DNA of 64,000 bases. It comes from SSC3 sp963769585 (GTDB lineage Bacteria > Actinomycetota > Actinomycetes > Propionibacteriales > Nocardioidaceae). Positions 28,812 to 36,579 of this stretch are shown here, one piece after another. The notes beneath the pieces were generated by a model, which saw only the letters and a program-made list of their open reading frames with translations, made no database searches and had not been told where the DNA came from. A program made the position numbers and the translations under genes. Each line of letters starts with the position of its first letter. Positions within the stretch are counted from its first letter, which is position 1. The stretch covers positions 2,232,001-2,296,000 of the forward strand of contig CAVYMJ010000006.1 of the NCBI GenBank assembly GCA_963769585.1, given 5' to 3'.

Positions 28812-29804
28812 CTAGTGTCCTGCGGGTGAGGTCGGCTCGGGTCGCGCGTCCGGGACGTGGCCCTCGAGGTAGATGTCCGGCTCGAGGTAGATCGCGTGCG
28901 CCGTCGGCTCCGCAGCCCGGATCGCCCGCTCCGCGGCGTCGATGGCGGCAGCGACGTCCGCGGCCGTGGCATCGCGGTGGACGCCGACCTTAGCCGCCAC
29001 CAGGAGCTCCTCGGGGCCGAGGTGGAGAGTCTTCATGTGGATCAGCCGGTCGATTCCGGGGGTGTCGCTCAGGGCTTGCCTGATTCGGCCCTGCGCGTCG
29101 GCGCTGGCCGACTCACCGAGCAGCAGGCTCTTGGTCTCGATCGCCAGGGTGATCGCCACCGTCACGAGGAGGACACCGATCAGGGCGGTGCCCGCCACGT
29201 CGAAGTAGAGGTTCTCTGTGATCAGCGCCAGGCTCACCGCCAGCAACGCGAAGACCAGGCCGAGCAACGCTGCGAGGTCCTCGAGCAGGATGACAGGCAG
29301 TTCGGGCTGCTTGGCCCGCCGAATGAACTGCGTGTACGACGCATCTCCCTTGATCTTGTTCGTCTCGACAATCGCAGTGCGGAACGAGAGTGACTCCAGG
29401 ACGATTGCGACGCCGAGTACGACCAGCGGCACCCACCACCACCGGCTGTCCAGGATCGAGTCCGCCGGCTCCCCGTGGGCCTCGTGGATCTCGTGGTACT
29501 TGTGGTAGGCCTCGTAGAGCGCGAAGAGGCCACCCACGGAGAACAGCACGATCGCCACGATGAAGCTGTAGACGTACCGCTCCCGGCCGTAGCCGAAGGG
29601 GTGGTCGGCGGTCGCCTCGCGGCGAGAGCGCTTGCCGCCGAGGAGGAGCAGTCCCTGGTTGCCCGCGTCGGCCACCGAGTGGATGGCCTCGGCGAGCATC
29701 GAGGAGACGCCGGTCAAGAAGAAGGCAACGAACTTGGTGACCGCGATGCCGGTGTTGGCGAGCAACGCAGCGACAACTGCCTTGGTTCCTCCGTCGGTAG
29801 CCAT
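28812..29804 (-). CDS. cation diffusion facilitator family transporter
   Basis: A 330-residue metal exporter with six predicted membrane segments. The first metal site is H42-S-V-A-D46 in the second helix. The equivalent site in the fifth helix reads L-L-E-D-L-A-A-L-L-G instead of HxxxD, as in the ZNT9-like branch, so the metal cannot be inferred safely. D-H-P-F-G-Y-G-R-E-R-Y is the conserved cytosolic loop. The C-terminal cytoplasmic domain has H-x-K-T-L-H-L-G-P-E-E-L. TAGTCT at -13 to -8 and no Shine-Dalgarno site suggest a leaderless mRNA. Confidence 0.88.
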   Translation of the reverse strand: MATDGGTKAVVAALLANTGIAVTKFVAFFLTGVSSMLAEAIHSVADAGNQGLLLLGGKRSRREATADHPFGYGRERYVYSFIVAIVLFSVGGLFALYEAYHKYHEIHEAHGEPADSILDSRWWWVPLVVLGVAIVLESLSFRTAIVETNKIKGDASYTQFIRRAKQPELPVILLEDLAALLGLVFALLAVSLALITENLYFDVAGTALIGVLLVTVAITLAIETKSLLLGESASADAQGRIRQALSDTPGIDRLIHMKTLHLGPEELLVAAKVGVHRDATAADVAAAIDAAERAIRAAEPTAHAIYLEPDIYLEGHVPDARPEPTSPAGH

Positions 29805-29848
29805 GGCGCGAAGACTATCGGGGACAGGAGCGAGCCGTACTCGCGGCC

Positions 29849-30886
29849 TCAGCCTCGCCGGCCGAGTCCCACTCCCAGGTACGCGGCGGCGTAGCGGCCA
29901 GTTGCCAGTAGAGCCGCGTAGCGGGCTACCTCGCTCGGCGCAGCCACCGCGATCCTCTCCACGCGGACCCCATGCTCCTGGGCGGCGACGTGAAGCCGGC
30001 CACTGGCCTCCCGGATCGACGCGTCGTCAGCGCCGTCGTCGAGCACGACCAACGCCGGGCCCAGGTCGGCCGCCTCGTCGTCGGCGAACGGATCGGCAAA
30101 CACGTCCCGCTGCTTGGCGACCTGCAGGATCGGCAGCAGGTGCTCGGCGTCGGCGGCCAGCGCGGCCCGCCCACTGGAACGGCGGATCGACTCCGCGATC
30201 CGCCGGCCGGCACGGGCGGCGAGCACCGAGCCGCCCCACAGCACGGGGGTCGAGTCCGCCAGGGCGATGGCCAGCAGCTTGGCCGGGTTGTCGGTCTGGT
30301 TCACGAACGGCGAGCAGGAGACCGCCACCTGGTCCAGGGCCACCGCGACGGCCTCGGGCTCGGTCTCCTGGCCGAGCCCCACTCGCGACAGGTACTGCAG
30401 CATCACCACGGCAGTGGCCAGTTGGTCTCCCGACGCCGCCGGAAGCAGGGTGCAGTGCCGGCCAGCGGCATGTTCGGCGACGAACGAGTGTGGCGGGCAG
30501 GCAACGACCACCTGGCACCCGCGGCGCAGCGCCTCGGCGATAGCGGAGGCCGCCCCGGTGTCGCCGCCCTCGGGCGCGAGGACGATGACCAGGTCAAGCG
30601 CACCTGCCCAGCCTGGAAGCGAGGGGCCGGGCCAGGCGACGAAGGGCACCGGGCACCACGGCTCGAGTACGGCGCGGAGCAGGCGGGAGTCCGGCCCGGC
30701 GGCCACGACCGCCCGTGGCCGGGCGTCCACGTCGGCTTCGCTCAGCGCCCGTTCGAGCGCCTCCCCCACCTCGACGGCCTCGCGGCGTACCCGTGCTCCT
30801 GCCTCGGCCAGCGGCCGCAGCGCGGCATCTGCATAGCCCAACGCCTCCTCATCGTCGAGGAGCGAGTCGTCGAAGAGCATGGGCAT
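29849..30886 (-). CDS. SIS-domain protein (TobH/Rv3256c-like, phosphosugar isomerase fold)
   Basis: A 345-residue protein matching the actinobacterial SIS-domain family between manB and manA in mycobacteria (Rv3256c). Sequence such as D-L-V-I-V-L-A-P-E-G-G-D-T-G in the middle and S-P-F-V-N-Q-T-D-N-P-A-K-L-L-A in the second half recalls the phosphoglucose/phosphomannose isomerase fold. I do not see a confident isomerase active site. It is the third gene of a manB-Trm112-SIS run, nine bases after the Trm112-like gene, which suggests a role in mannose-phosphate metabolism. Sure of the family, unsure of activity. Confidence 0.78.
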   Translation of the reverse strand: MPMLFDDSLLDDEEALGYADAALRPLAEAGARVRREAVEVGEALERALSEADVDARPRAVVAAGPDSRLLRAVLEPWCPVPFVAWPGPSLPGWAGALDLVIVLAPEGGDTGAASAIAEALRRGCQVVVACPPHSFVAEHAAGRHCTLLPAASGDQLATAVVMLQYLSRVGLGQETEPEAVAVALDQVAVSCSPFVNQTDNPAKLLAIALADSTPVLWGGSVLAARAGRRIAESIRRSSGRAALAADAEHLLPILQVAKQRDVFADPFADDEAADLGPALVVLDDGADDASIREASGRLHVAAQEHGVRVERIAVAAPSEVARYAALLATGRYAAAYLGVGLGRRG

Positions 30887-30895
30887 CGTGGCCGA

Positions 30896-31057
30896 CTAGG
30901 GCTTCCGTGCCTCGTCGACCAGGAGCACCGGGATGTCGTCGCGTACCGGGTAGGCCAGACCACAGCCCTGGCAGACCAGCTCCTCGTCGACGGGCTTAAG
31001 CGTGGCGTGACAGGCCGGGCAGGCGATGATCGCCAGCAGGTCGGCGTCCAGGTTCAT
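30896..31057 (-). CDS. Trm112-family zinc-ribbon protein
   Basis: A 53-residue protein beginning M-N-L-D-A-D-L-L-A-I-I-A-C-P. Four cysteines (13, 16, 29, 32) in C-P-A-C and C-Q-G-C-G form a zinc ribbon, followed by L-A-Y-P-V-R-D-D-I-P-V-L-L, the signature of Trm112/YcaR proteins. Trm112 proteins activate methyltransferases in eukaryotes; the bacterial role is unclear. Its ATG overlaps the manB stop (ATGA), so it is coupled to manB. Confidence 0.88.
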   Translation of the reverse strand: MNLDADLLAIIACPACHATLKPVDEELVCQGCGLAYPVRDDIPVLLVDEARKP

Positions 31058-32424
31058 GCTTCTCTCCTGATGGTCTGCAGTACGGCATCACGGATCTCGA
31101 CCATGGTTGCCTGGTCGTTCCCCTCGGCGTTGAGCCGCAGCAGCGGCTCGGTGTTCGACGGCCTGACGTTGAACCACCAGTCTGGCGCTACCACCGTCAG
31201 CCCGTCGAGGTGGTCGACCTCGATACCCGGCTGCACGGCGTAGTCCCGCTCGAGCTCGGCGAGCACGGACTGCTGGTCGAGGACGGTCGAGTTGATCTCA
31301 CCGCTCGAGGCATACCTGCTGTAGCCGCTCAGCAACGAGCTCAGCGGTTGGTCTGTCTCGGCCAGCGCCGCGAGGGTGTGCAGCGCGGCGAGCATGCCGG
31401 AGTCGGCGCGCCAGAAGTCCCGGAAGTAGAAGTGCCCGGAGTGCTCCCCACCGAAGACGGCGTTGGTCTGGGCCATGGTCGCCTTGATGAAGGAGTGGCC
31501 GACCCGCGTCCTGACCGGGACCCCGCCATGCTCCCGGACGATCTCGGGGACCGCCCTGCTGGTGATCAGGTTGTGGATCACGGTGGCGCCGGGGTCCTTG
31601 GCTAGCTCACGAGCGGCGATGAGGGCGGTGAGCACGCTCGGGTCCACCGCCTGCCCTTGCTCGTCGACGACAAAGCAGCGGTCCGCGTCCCCGTCGAAGG
31701 CCAGTCCGAGGTCCGCCTTCTCGGCAAGCACACGGGCCTGCAGGTCGCGCAGGTTCTCCGGCTCGATCGGGTTGGCCTCGTGGTGCGGGAAGGTGCCGTC
31801 GAGCTCGAAGTAGAGGGGTACGACGTCGGCTACCGGCTCCAGGACCGGCGGTGCGGTGTGACCGGCCATGCCGTTCCCGGCGTCCACGACGACCTTGAGC
31901 CGGCGGCCGGTGACCGGAGCCAGCGCCAGCAGGTAGGCGGCGTACTCGGCGAGGAGGTCGTGCTCGGCGATCGCCCCCCGCACCGACGCTTCCTGGTACA
32001 CGTCGTCGGCGACCAGGTCCCGGATCCTGGCCAGCCCGGTGTCCATCCCGATAGGCACCGCGTAGGCACGGCACTGCTTGATCCCGTTGTACTGGGCGGG
32101 GTTGTGGCTGGCGGTGAACATCGCGCCGGCGAAGCCGAGATGGCCACTGGCGAAGTAGAGCTGGTCGGTGCTGGCCAGCCCGATCAGCGTGACGCCGGCA
32201 CCCGCGTCGGCAGCGCCCTCGGCGAACGCTCGCGCGAAACCCGGGCTGGACGGCCTCATGTCGTGTCCGACCACCACAGTGCCGCCCTCGGCCGCGGTCT
32301 CCTGCACGAAGGCGTTGCCGACCCGGCGCGCGAGCTCCTCGTCGAGCTGGTCGGGGACCGTCCCGCGCACGTCGTACGCCTTGAAGATCGCGCCGAGGTT
32401 CGCCCGGTCGGTGGTGGCAGGCAT
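31054..32424 (-). CDS. manB: phosphomannomutase/phosphoglucomutase
   Basis: A 456-residue alpha-D-phosphohexomutase that interconverts mannose 6-phosphate and mannose 1-phosphate, supplying GDP-mannose for wall glycans. The active Ser106 lies in F-T-A-S-H-N-P, the metal loop is D-G-D-A-D-R, the sugar loop is G-E-H-S-G-H, and the phosphate loop is R-P-S-N-T-E-P. All four catalytic loops are intact. The start at ATG 32424 has TAAGGT at -12 to -7 and no Shine-Dalgarno site, fitting a leaderless mRNA. The matching pyrophosphorylase is at 42690. Confidence 0.94.
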   Translation of the reverse strand: MPATTDRANLGAIFKAYDVRGTVPDQLDEELARRVGNAFVQETAAEGGTVVVGHDMRPSSPGFARAFAEGAADAGAGVTLIGLASTDQLYFASGHLGFAGAMFTASHNPAQYNGIKQCRAYAVPIGMDTGLARIRDLVADDVYQEASVRGAIAEHDLLAEYAAYLLALAPVTGRRLKVVVDAGNGMAGHTAPPVLEPVADVVPLYFELDGTFPHHEANPIEPENLRDLQARVLAEKADLGLAFDGDADRCFVVDEQGQAVDPSVLTALIAARELAKDPGATVIHNLITSRAVPEIVREHGGVPVRTRVGHSFIKATMAQTNAVFGGEHSGHFYFRDFWRADSGMLAALHTLAALAETDQPLSSLLSGYSRYASSGEINSTVLDQQSVLAELERDYAVQPGIEVDHLDGLTVVAPDWWFNVRPSNTEPLLRLNAEGNDQATMVEIRDAVLQTIRREA

Positions 32425-32446
32425 GCCCGCACCTTATCCGCGGCGC

Positions 32447-33349
32447 TCAGGCGCAGGCGATGCGGGCGGCGAGCTCGGCGTTGGACACGACCAGGGCGAC
32501 GTTGGCCGCCAGGCTGGCCCCGTGGGTCTGGTCGTGGAAGTAGGCCAGCAGGAACGGCGTGACCTCCTTGCCGGTGACCTTGGCCTCTGCGGCTGCCGCA
32601 AGGCCGCTGCGCAGAGTGCGGTCGTGAAGGTCATGGTCCATCTCGTCGGTCACACCGATGGGGTTCGCCACCACGACCGCCTGACGGAGCCCGAGGCGGG
32701 CGCGCGCCCGGATCAGGTCAGCGACCTCGGCGGGCCGGTCGGCGCGCCAGGGCACCGCGATGCCGGTGTCGCGGATGTAGAAGCCGGGGAAGGTGTCAGT
32801 GCCGTACCCGAGCACCACGACGGACAGTGTCTCGAGCCGCTCCAGCGTTGCCGGCACGTCGAGGATCGACTTCACCCCGGCGCAGACCACGGTGACCGGG
32901 GTCTGCGCCAGTGCCATCAGGTCAGCCGACTCGTCCCACGAGTCCGCGGCTCCCCGGTGCACGCCCCCCAGCCCCCCGGTCGCGAAGAGCCGGATGCCGG
33001 CCAGGTCGGCGAGGTACGACGTCGCTGCGACCGTTGTGGCCCCGGTGAGTCCACGGGCCAGGACCGGGCCGAGATCGCGGGTGCTCGCCTTGACGACGTC
33101 GCGACCTTGCGCCACCCGAACCAGCGAGTCGTCGTCGAGTCCGACCCGGACCGCGCCGTCGACCAGGGCGATGGTCGCAGGCACGGCCCCACCGCGGCGT
33201 ACCGCTGCCTCGATCTCGCGGGCGGTGTCGACGGCGGTCTCGGCAGGAAGCCCGTGGCTGATGATCGTGGACTCCAGCGCCACCACCGGGGAGCCCGTGG
33301 CGATAGCGTCGGACACCTCCGGAGCCATCACGAGCGGTGTGGTCGTCAT
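32447..33349 (-). CDS. psuG: pseudouridine-5'-phosphate glycosidase
   Basis: A 300-residue enzyme that splits pseudouridine 5'-phosphate to uracil and ribose 5-phosphate, for salvage of modified nucleosides from RNA. Family motifs are V-A-L-E-S-T-I-I-S-H-G-L-P near the N terminus, F-A-T-G-G-L-G-G-V-H-R-G in the middle and V-C-A-G-V-K-S-I-L-D. All match PsuG. A divergent PfkB-type kinase starts 24 bases away and is the likely PsuK partner. The ATG lacks a clear Shine-Dalgarno site, and CACAAT sits at -12 to -7. Confidence 0.93.
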   Translation of the reverse strand: MTTTPLVMAPEVSDAIATGSPVVALESTIISHGLPAETAVDTAREIEAAVRRGGAVPATIALVDGAVRVGLDDDSLVRVAQGRDVVKASTRDLGPVLARGLTGATTVAATSYLADLAGIRLFATGGLGGVHRGAADSWDESADLMALAQTPVTVVCAGVKSILDVPATLERLETLSVVVLGYGTDTFPGFYIRDTGIAVPWRADRPAEVADLIRARARLGLRQAVVVANPIGVTDEMDHDLHDRTLRSGLAAAAEAKVTGKEVTPFLLAYFHDQTHGASLAANVALVVSNAELAARIACA

Positions 33350-33362
33350 CTGGGCATTGTGC

Positions 33363-33368
33363 AGGAGG
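33363..33368 (+). promoter_or_regulatory. strong Shine-Dalgarno site that decides a TTG start
   Basis: AGGAGG lies 5 bases before TTG 33374, marking this as the kinase start although a much longer open frame runs through from 32168. Confidence 0.75.
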
Positions 33369-33373
33369 TTCGG

Positions 33374-34171
33374 TTGAGGGTCGCGTGTCTGGGCGACATC
33401 ATGCTCGACGTCATCGTGTCGACCTCGCGCGCACTTGCCGCCGACGACGACACACCTGCCTCGATCGCGTTCGCGCCTGGCGGTCAGGCCGCGAACGTGG
33501 CCGCCTGGGTCGTCGCCCTGGGTGGCAGCGCGGTCGTGTTCGGACCCCAAGGCCCAGGGCCGGGGAGGCTCGCCGTCGCGGCCCTGACCGAGCGGGGAGT
33601 CAGCGTCGTTGGCCCCCCGGTGGAGCGAAGCGGCGCGGTGGTCTCACTGGTGACCGGCGGCTCCCGGTCGCTGGCCTCTGACGGCGGCGCCTCGTCCTGG
33701 CTCGGCGAGGTCGCAGCGGGCGAGTGGCTCGACGGTGCCGACTGGCTCTTCGTCTCCGGCTACGCGCTCTTCAGGGCGGCCGACCCCACCCTGGTCGTCT
33801 CCCTGTGTCGGGAAGCCGGGGCTCCGGTGGCCGTCGACCTGTCGTCAGCCGCGATGATCCAGGAGTACGGCGTGGACCGCTTCCGGTCGCTGTGGCAGTC
33901 CTTGAGGCCCCGGGCGGTCTTCGCGAACGAGGAGGAGTGGGCGGTCTGCCCCGGCGACCTGGACGGGACGCTGGTCCTCAAGCAGGGAGCCCAGGGCGCG
34001 AGCTTCGAGGGCCGCCACCTCGCGGCGCTACCGACCGAGGTCGTCGACGTCACCGGCGCTGGCGACGCCCTGGCAGCGGGCTGGTTCGTGGGCGGTCCTG
34101 CTCTGGCGATGCAGGCTGCGGCGCGCTGCATCGCTGCGGTCGGGGCCCAGCCCGACCCGGGACGTGACTAG
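33374..34171 (+). CDS. psuK: PfkB-family carbohydrate kinase, probable pseudouridine kinase
   Basis: A 265-residue ribokinase-family kinase. The N terminus M-R-V-A-C-L-G-D-I-M-L-D-V-I-V and G-G-Q-A-A-N-V-A are the first PfkB signature. The second is V-D-V-T-G-A-G-D-A-L-A-A-G, with the catalytic base Asp231. At 265 residues it is shorter than most PfkB kinases, and the C-terminal helices look trimmed. Its position back to back with psuG supports pseudouridine as substrate; this is inferred from context only. TTG start with AGGAGG five bases upstream. Confidence 0.72.
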   Translation: MRVACLGDIMLDVIVSTSRALAADDDTPASIAFAPGGQAANVAAWVVALGGSAVVFGPQGPGPGRLAVAALTERGVSVVGPPVERSGAVVSLVTGGSRSLASDGGASSWLGEVAAGEWLDGADWLFVSGYALFRAADPTLVVSLCREAGAPVAVDLSSAAMIQEYGVDRFRSLWQSLRPRAVFANEEEWAVCPGDLDGTLVLKQGAQGASFEGRHLAALPTEVVDVTGAGDALAAGWFVGGPALAMQAAARCIAAVGAQPDPGRD

Positions 34172-34176
34172 CCGGC

Positions 34177-34272
34177 TCAGCCGAAGAGCAGGCTGATCGC
34201 GACCGCGACCGAGGTGGCTGCGAGCGCAACGGCCACGACGACCGCGACGATCCGGACGAACTGAGGGCTCAT
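34177..34272 (-). CDS. 31-residue single-span membrane peptide
   Basis: The frame reads M-S-P-Q-F-V-R-I-V-A-V-V-V-A-V-A-L, then another hydrophobic run ending I-S-L-L-F-G. It is one membrane helix with a basic N-terminal side. Its ATG overlaps the DUF3499 stop by one base (TGATG), which argues for coupled translation. I know of no family assignment and cannot give a function. Confidence 0.5.
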   Translation of the reverse strand: MSPQFVRIVAVVVAVALAATSVAVAISLLFG

Positions 34273-34643
34273 CAGTCGTCGACCGGTGCCAGCACCCGTA
34301 GGTGGCCTCGCCGTCCGACCTCACGGATCCCAGACTCGTCGACCCGGTTGAGGTGGGCCTGGGGTGGCAGAGGGCGAGCGGCCTCACGCACCGCGTCCGC
34401 GAGCGCGAGCAGATCGTCACTGGACGGGGAGAGCGAGTCCGGGTCCGGGGCGAGCCGGAGGACCTCCCAGCCGCGCGGCGCCGACAGCCGCACCGAGTGC
34501 TCGTCACACAGGTCGTACGCGTGGGGCTCGGCGAAGACGGCGAGGGGGCCGAGCACCGCGGTCTGGTCGCCGTACACGTAGGTCAGCGTGGCCACGGCGG
34601 CGCGCCCACAGGCGGTGCGGGAGCAACGGCGGACAGGACTCAC
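34272..34643 (-). CDS. DUF3499 family protein
   Basis: A 123-residue actinobacterial protein (M. tuberculosis Rv3258c type). It begins M-S-P-V-R-R-C-S-R-T-A-C-G-R; with C-D-E-H further on, the cysteines suggest a small metal-binding site. A-V-A-T-L-T-Y-V-Y-G-D-Q-T-A-V-L-G-P-L-A and S-A-P-R-G-W-E-V-L-R-L are the conserved core. The function is unknown. GTG 34643 has TAGCGT at -13 to -8 and no Shine-Dalgarno site. It is divergent from the metallopeptidase-like gene. Confidence 0.85.
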   Translation of the reverse strand: MSPVRRCSRTACGRAAVATLTYVYGDQTAVLGPLAVFAEPHAYDLCDEHSVRLSAPRGWEVLRLAPDPDSLSPSSDDLLALADAVREAARPLPPQAHLNRVDESGIREVGRRGHLRVLAPVDD

Positions 34644-34680
34644 GCAGGAGACGCTACCTCGTCGCCGCAGACCGCGACGC

Positions 34681-34686
34681 TAGGCT
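34681..34686 (+). promoter_or_regulatory. putative -10 hexamer (leaderless) of the zincin-like gene
   Basis: TAGGCT ends 7 bases before ATG 34693. On the other strand TAGCGT (34651-34656) ends 8 bases before GTG 34643, so both divergent genes have the same layout. Confidence 0.45.
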
Positions 34687-34692
34687 CGCGGT

Positions 34693-35139
34693 ATGACGAG
34701 CCTCAGCCCCAGGACCGGTCCACGCCGTGACCGTCGTGGGCGTGGGTTGAGGGGTCCGGCGACTCTTCCGGGGCCTCTGTCCCCCAAGGGTGTGCCGCGG
34801 GTCCGCAGCCGGCGCGAGGACTTCGACTCGCTCGTGCTCTCGGTAGTGCGTGACCTGGAGAAGCGATGGAGCAAGGAGCTCGGCCTGGTGGAGTTCGCGG
34901 TCGAGGAGACGCCGCTGCTCCCCGACGACTGGGACGCCTCGACCGTGCCACTGGCCTCAGTGGTCAAAGGTGGTGGCGCGACACCGACCCGGCTGGTGCT
35001 GTTCCGGCGACCGATCGAGCTGCGCTGCGAGACCAAGGCGGACCTGTCGGCCCTGGTCTTCACGGTGCTTGTCGAGCAGGTCTCCGAACTCTTGGGCCGC
35101 CCGCCCGAGGAGATCGACCCGCGCTACGACGCGGAGTGA
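34693..35139 (+). CDS. zincin-like (metallopeptidase family) protein lacking HExxH
   Basis: A 148-residue member of the small zincin-like family next to DUF3499 in actinobacteria (Rv3259 type). The family pattern is present: a basic G-R-G-L-R-G-P start, F-x-x-L-V-L-S-V-V-R-D-L, P-T-R-L-V-L-F-R-R-P-I-E and a C-terminal V-E-Q-V-S-E-L-L-G-R-P-P-E-E-I-D-P-R-Y. Where classical members have HExxH, residues 123-129 read F-T-V-L-V-E-Q, so no zinc-binding histidines remain and protease activity is doubtful. ATG 34693 has TAGGCT at -12 to -7 and no Shine-Dalgarno site. Confidence 0.75.
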   Translation: MTSLSPRTGPRRDRRGRGLRGPATLPGPLSPKGVPRVRSRREDFDSLVLSVVRDLEKRWSKELGLVEFAVEETPLLPDDWDASTVPLASVVKGGGATPTRLVLFRRPIELRCETKADLSALVFTVLVEQVSELLGRPPEEIDPRYDAE

Positions 35140-35151
35140 GGCTGTTCGCGC

Positions 35152-36579
35152 TCAGCCGGCCGGCCGCACCCACGGGATCCGGAGGCTGATCGGCAGGTCC
35201 CGCAAGGGCACCGCGGCCGAGGCGTCGTAGAGCACGGCTCCGAACACGCGTCCCTGGACCGGGACGGCGACGACGTAGGCCGCCTTGGCGGGAACCTTCC
35301 AGGTACCGATGGCGTGCTGGGCCATGGCCAGCCGGGTCTGGCCGACCACCTGGCCGGACTCGGAGTAGGCGGTCAGCTCGGCGCGGGCAGTTGCTCGGCC
35401 CGCCGTGACCTGCACCATGGTCTTCCCGATGGCGGGGAACGCCGCCGGCCCGGTCAGGGGCAGGGCCACCCCGGAGTAGGTGACGTCGCCACCCCGAAGC
35501 ACCGACCGCATCGCGGCGACGATGGGCCGTTCGGCGCGCAGCCGCACCGCGTAGGGCTGCCCGCGAAGCACCGCCGAGAGGTCTACGGCCTGCACCCCGC
35601 CCGGGGCGATCGACAGTGCGTCGACGTCGGCGGGGACGAACCGGCCGCTGCGACCCGCGACCTCGATCGTCACCACAGCCTCGAGCGGAGACGGGTTGGC
35701 CACGAGCAGCGTCCGGGACTTCGCCCGCAGTGGTACGCCGGCCAGCCGCACGACGCGTGCCGGAACCGTCTGGGCCGGCGTCCACGCAAGGCCCCCGGCA
35801 TCGGTCGGATTCGGGGCGTACCGGTCGCTGAGCGCAGCGACGACGCGGCCGCGGGTCGCGTGCACCCACAACGACAGCTCGTCGTTCTCGGGAACGAGGT
35901 CGGCCAGCGGCAGCGAGACGCGGCCACCGGCAGCGACCGAGATCCCCAGCCCGCCGGTCTCGGACAGGTCGACCTCCCCGCTGGGGGAGAGAATGCGCAG
36001 GTCCACGGTGGCGGGGCCGGTGTCGAGGTTGGCCAGCACGAGGGTCGACTGGTGGGCGAGTGCGGCCCCCGCCCCCACGAACCACCAGCTTGCTCGTGGG
36101 GACGGACAGTCGCTGACCGCCAGCGCGGCGCCGGTGTCGGCGCGCCAGGCGAACAGCCCCGGTGCAGCGGCGCCCTCGCCCCGCACTATCAGACCCTGCG
36201 AGGTCTCACCGCCTGCCACTGAGGTTGCGCCCCGAGGGAGCGACAGCACGTCACCGGGCGTGGTGGTCACCCGCCCCTCGTCCGAGGGGACCAGATCCTC
36301 GACCGGGGCCAGGCCGGTGCCGTACGAGGTCCGGAGGCCCTCGGGAACCTCCGGCAGGCCCGGGCACCCCAAGGTCGTGTCCCGTACGACGGAGCCGGTC
36401 GCAACTGTCGGGGGTGCGGACCTGACGCCGGGTTCGGACGGACTGAGCAGCACCAGCAGTGCGGCCGCCACGACGGTCGCCAGCGCCGAGACCGCTGTGC
36501 CCCTCGGTGGCGAGGGCAGCGAGCGCCGGGCCGCCTTCGGTGCGCGTCGCGACCCGCGGCGATGCGGATGATCGCTCAT
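35152..36579 (-). CDS. DUF5719 family exported/membrane-anchored protein
   Basis: A 475-residue protein. After a basic N-terminal stretch comes one hydrophobic segment (about 28-47, T-A-V-S-A-L-A-T-V-V-A-A-A-L-L-V-L-L), likely a membrane anchor. A long extracytoplasmic beta-rich region follows, with recurring L-V-A-N-P-type and L-V-L-A-N-L-type strands typical of DUF5719. ATG 36579 overlaps the glycosyltransferase stop by four bases, so the two proteins are made together and probably act in the same envelope process. No catalytic motif is seen. The frame's extension to 36717 is a shadow. Confidence 0.78.
   Translation of the reverse strand: MSDHPHRRGSRRAPKAARRSLPSPPRGTAVSALATVVAAALLVLLSPSEPGVRSAPPTVATGSVVRDTTLGCPGLPEVPEGLRTSYGTGLAPVEDLVPSDEGRVTTTPGDVLSLPRGATSVAGGETSQGLIVRGEGAAAPGLFAWRADTGAALAVSDCPSPRASWWFVGAGAALAHQSTLVLANLDTGPATVDLRILSPSGEVDLSETGGLGISVAAGGRVSLPLADLVPENDELSLWVHATRGRVVAALSDRYAPNPTDAGGLAWTPAQTVPARVVRLAGVPLRAKSRTLLVANPSPLEAVVTIEVAGRSGRFVPADVDALSIAPGGVQAVDLSAVLRGQPYAVRLRAERPIVAAMRSVLRGGDVTYSGVALPLTGPAAFPAIGKTMVQVTAGRATARAELTAYSESGQVVGQTRLAMAQHAIGTWKVPAKAAYVVAVPVQGRVFGAVLYDASAAVPLRDLPISLRIPWVRPAG

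Noticed and set aside
32168..33373. In-frame upstream extension of the PfkB kinase
   Set aside because: It overlaps psuG and manB in antisense, and a perfect AGGAGG precedes TTG 33374.
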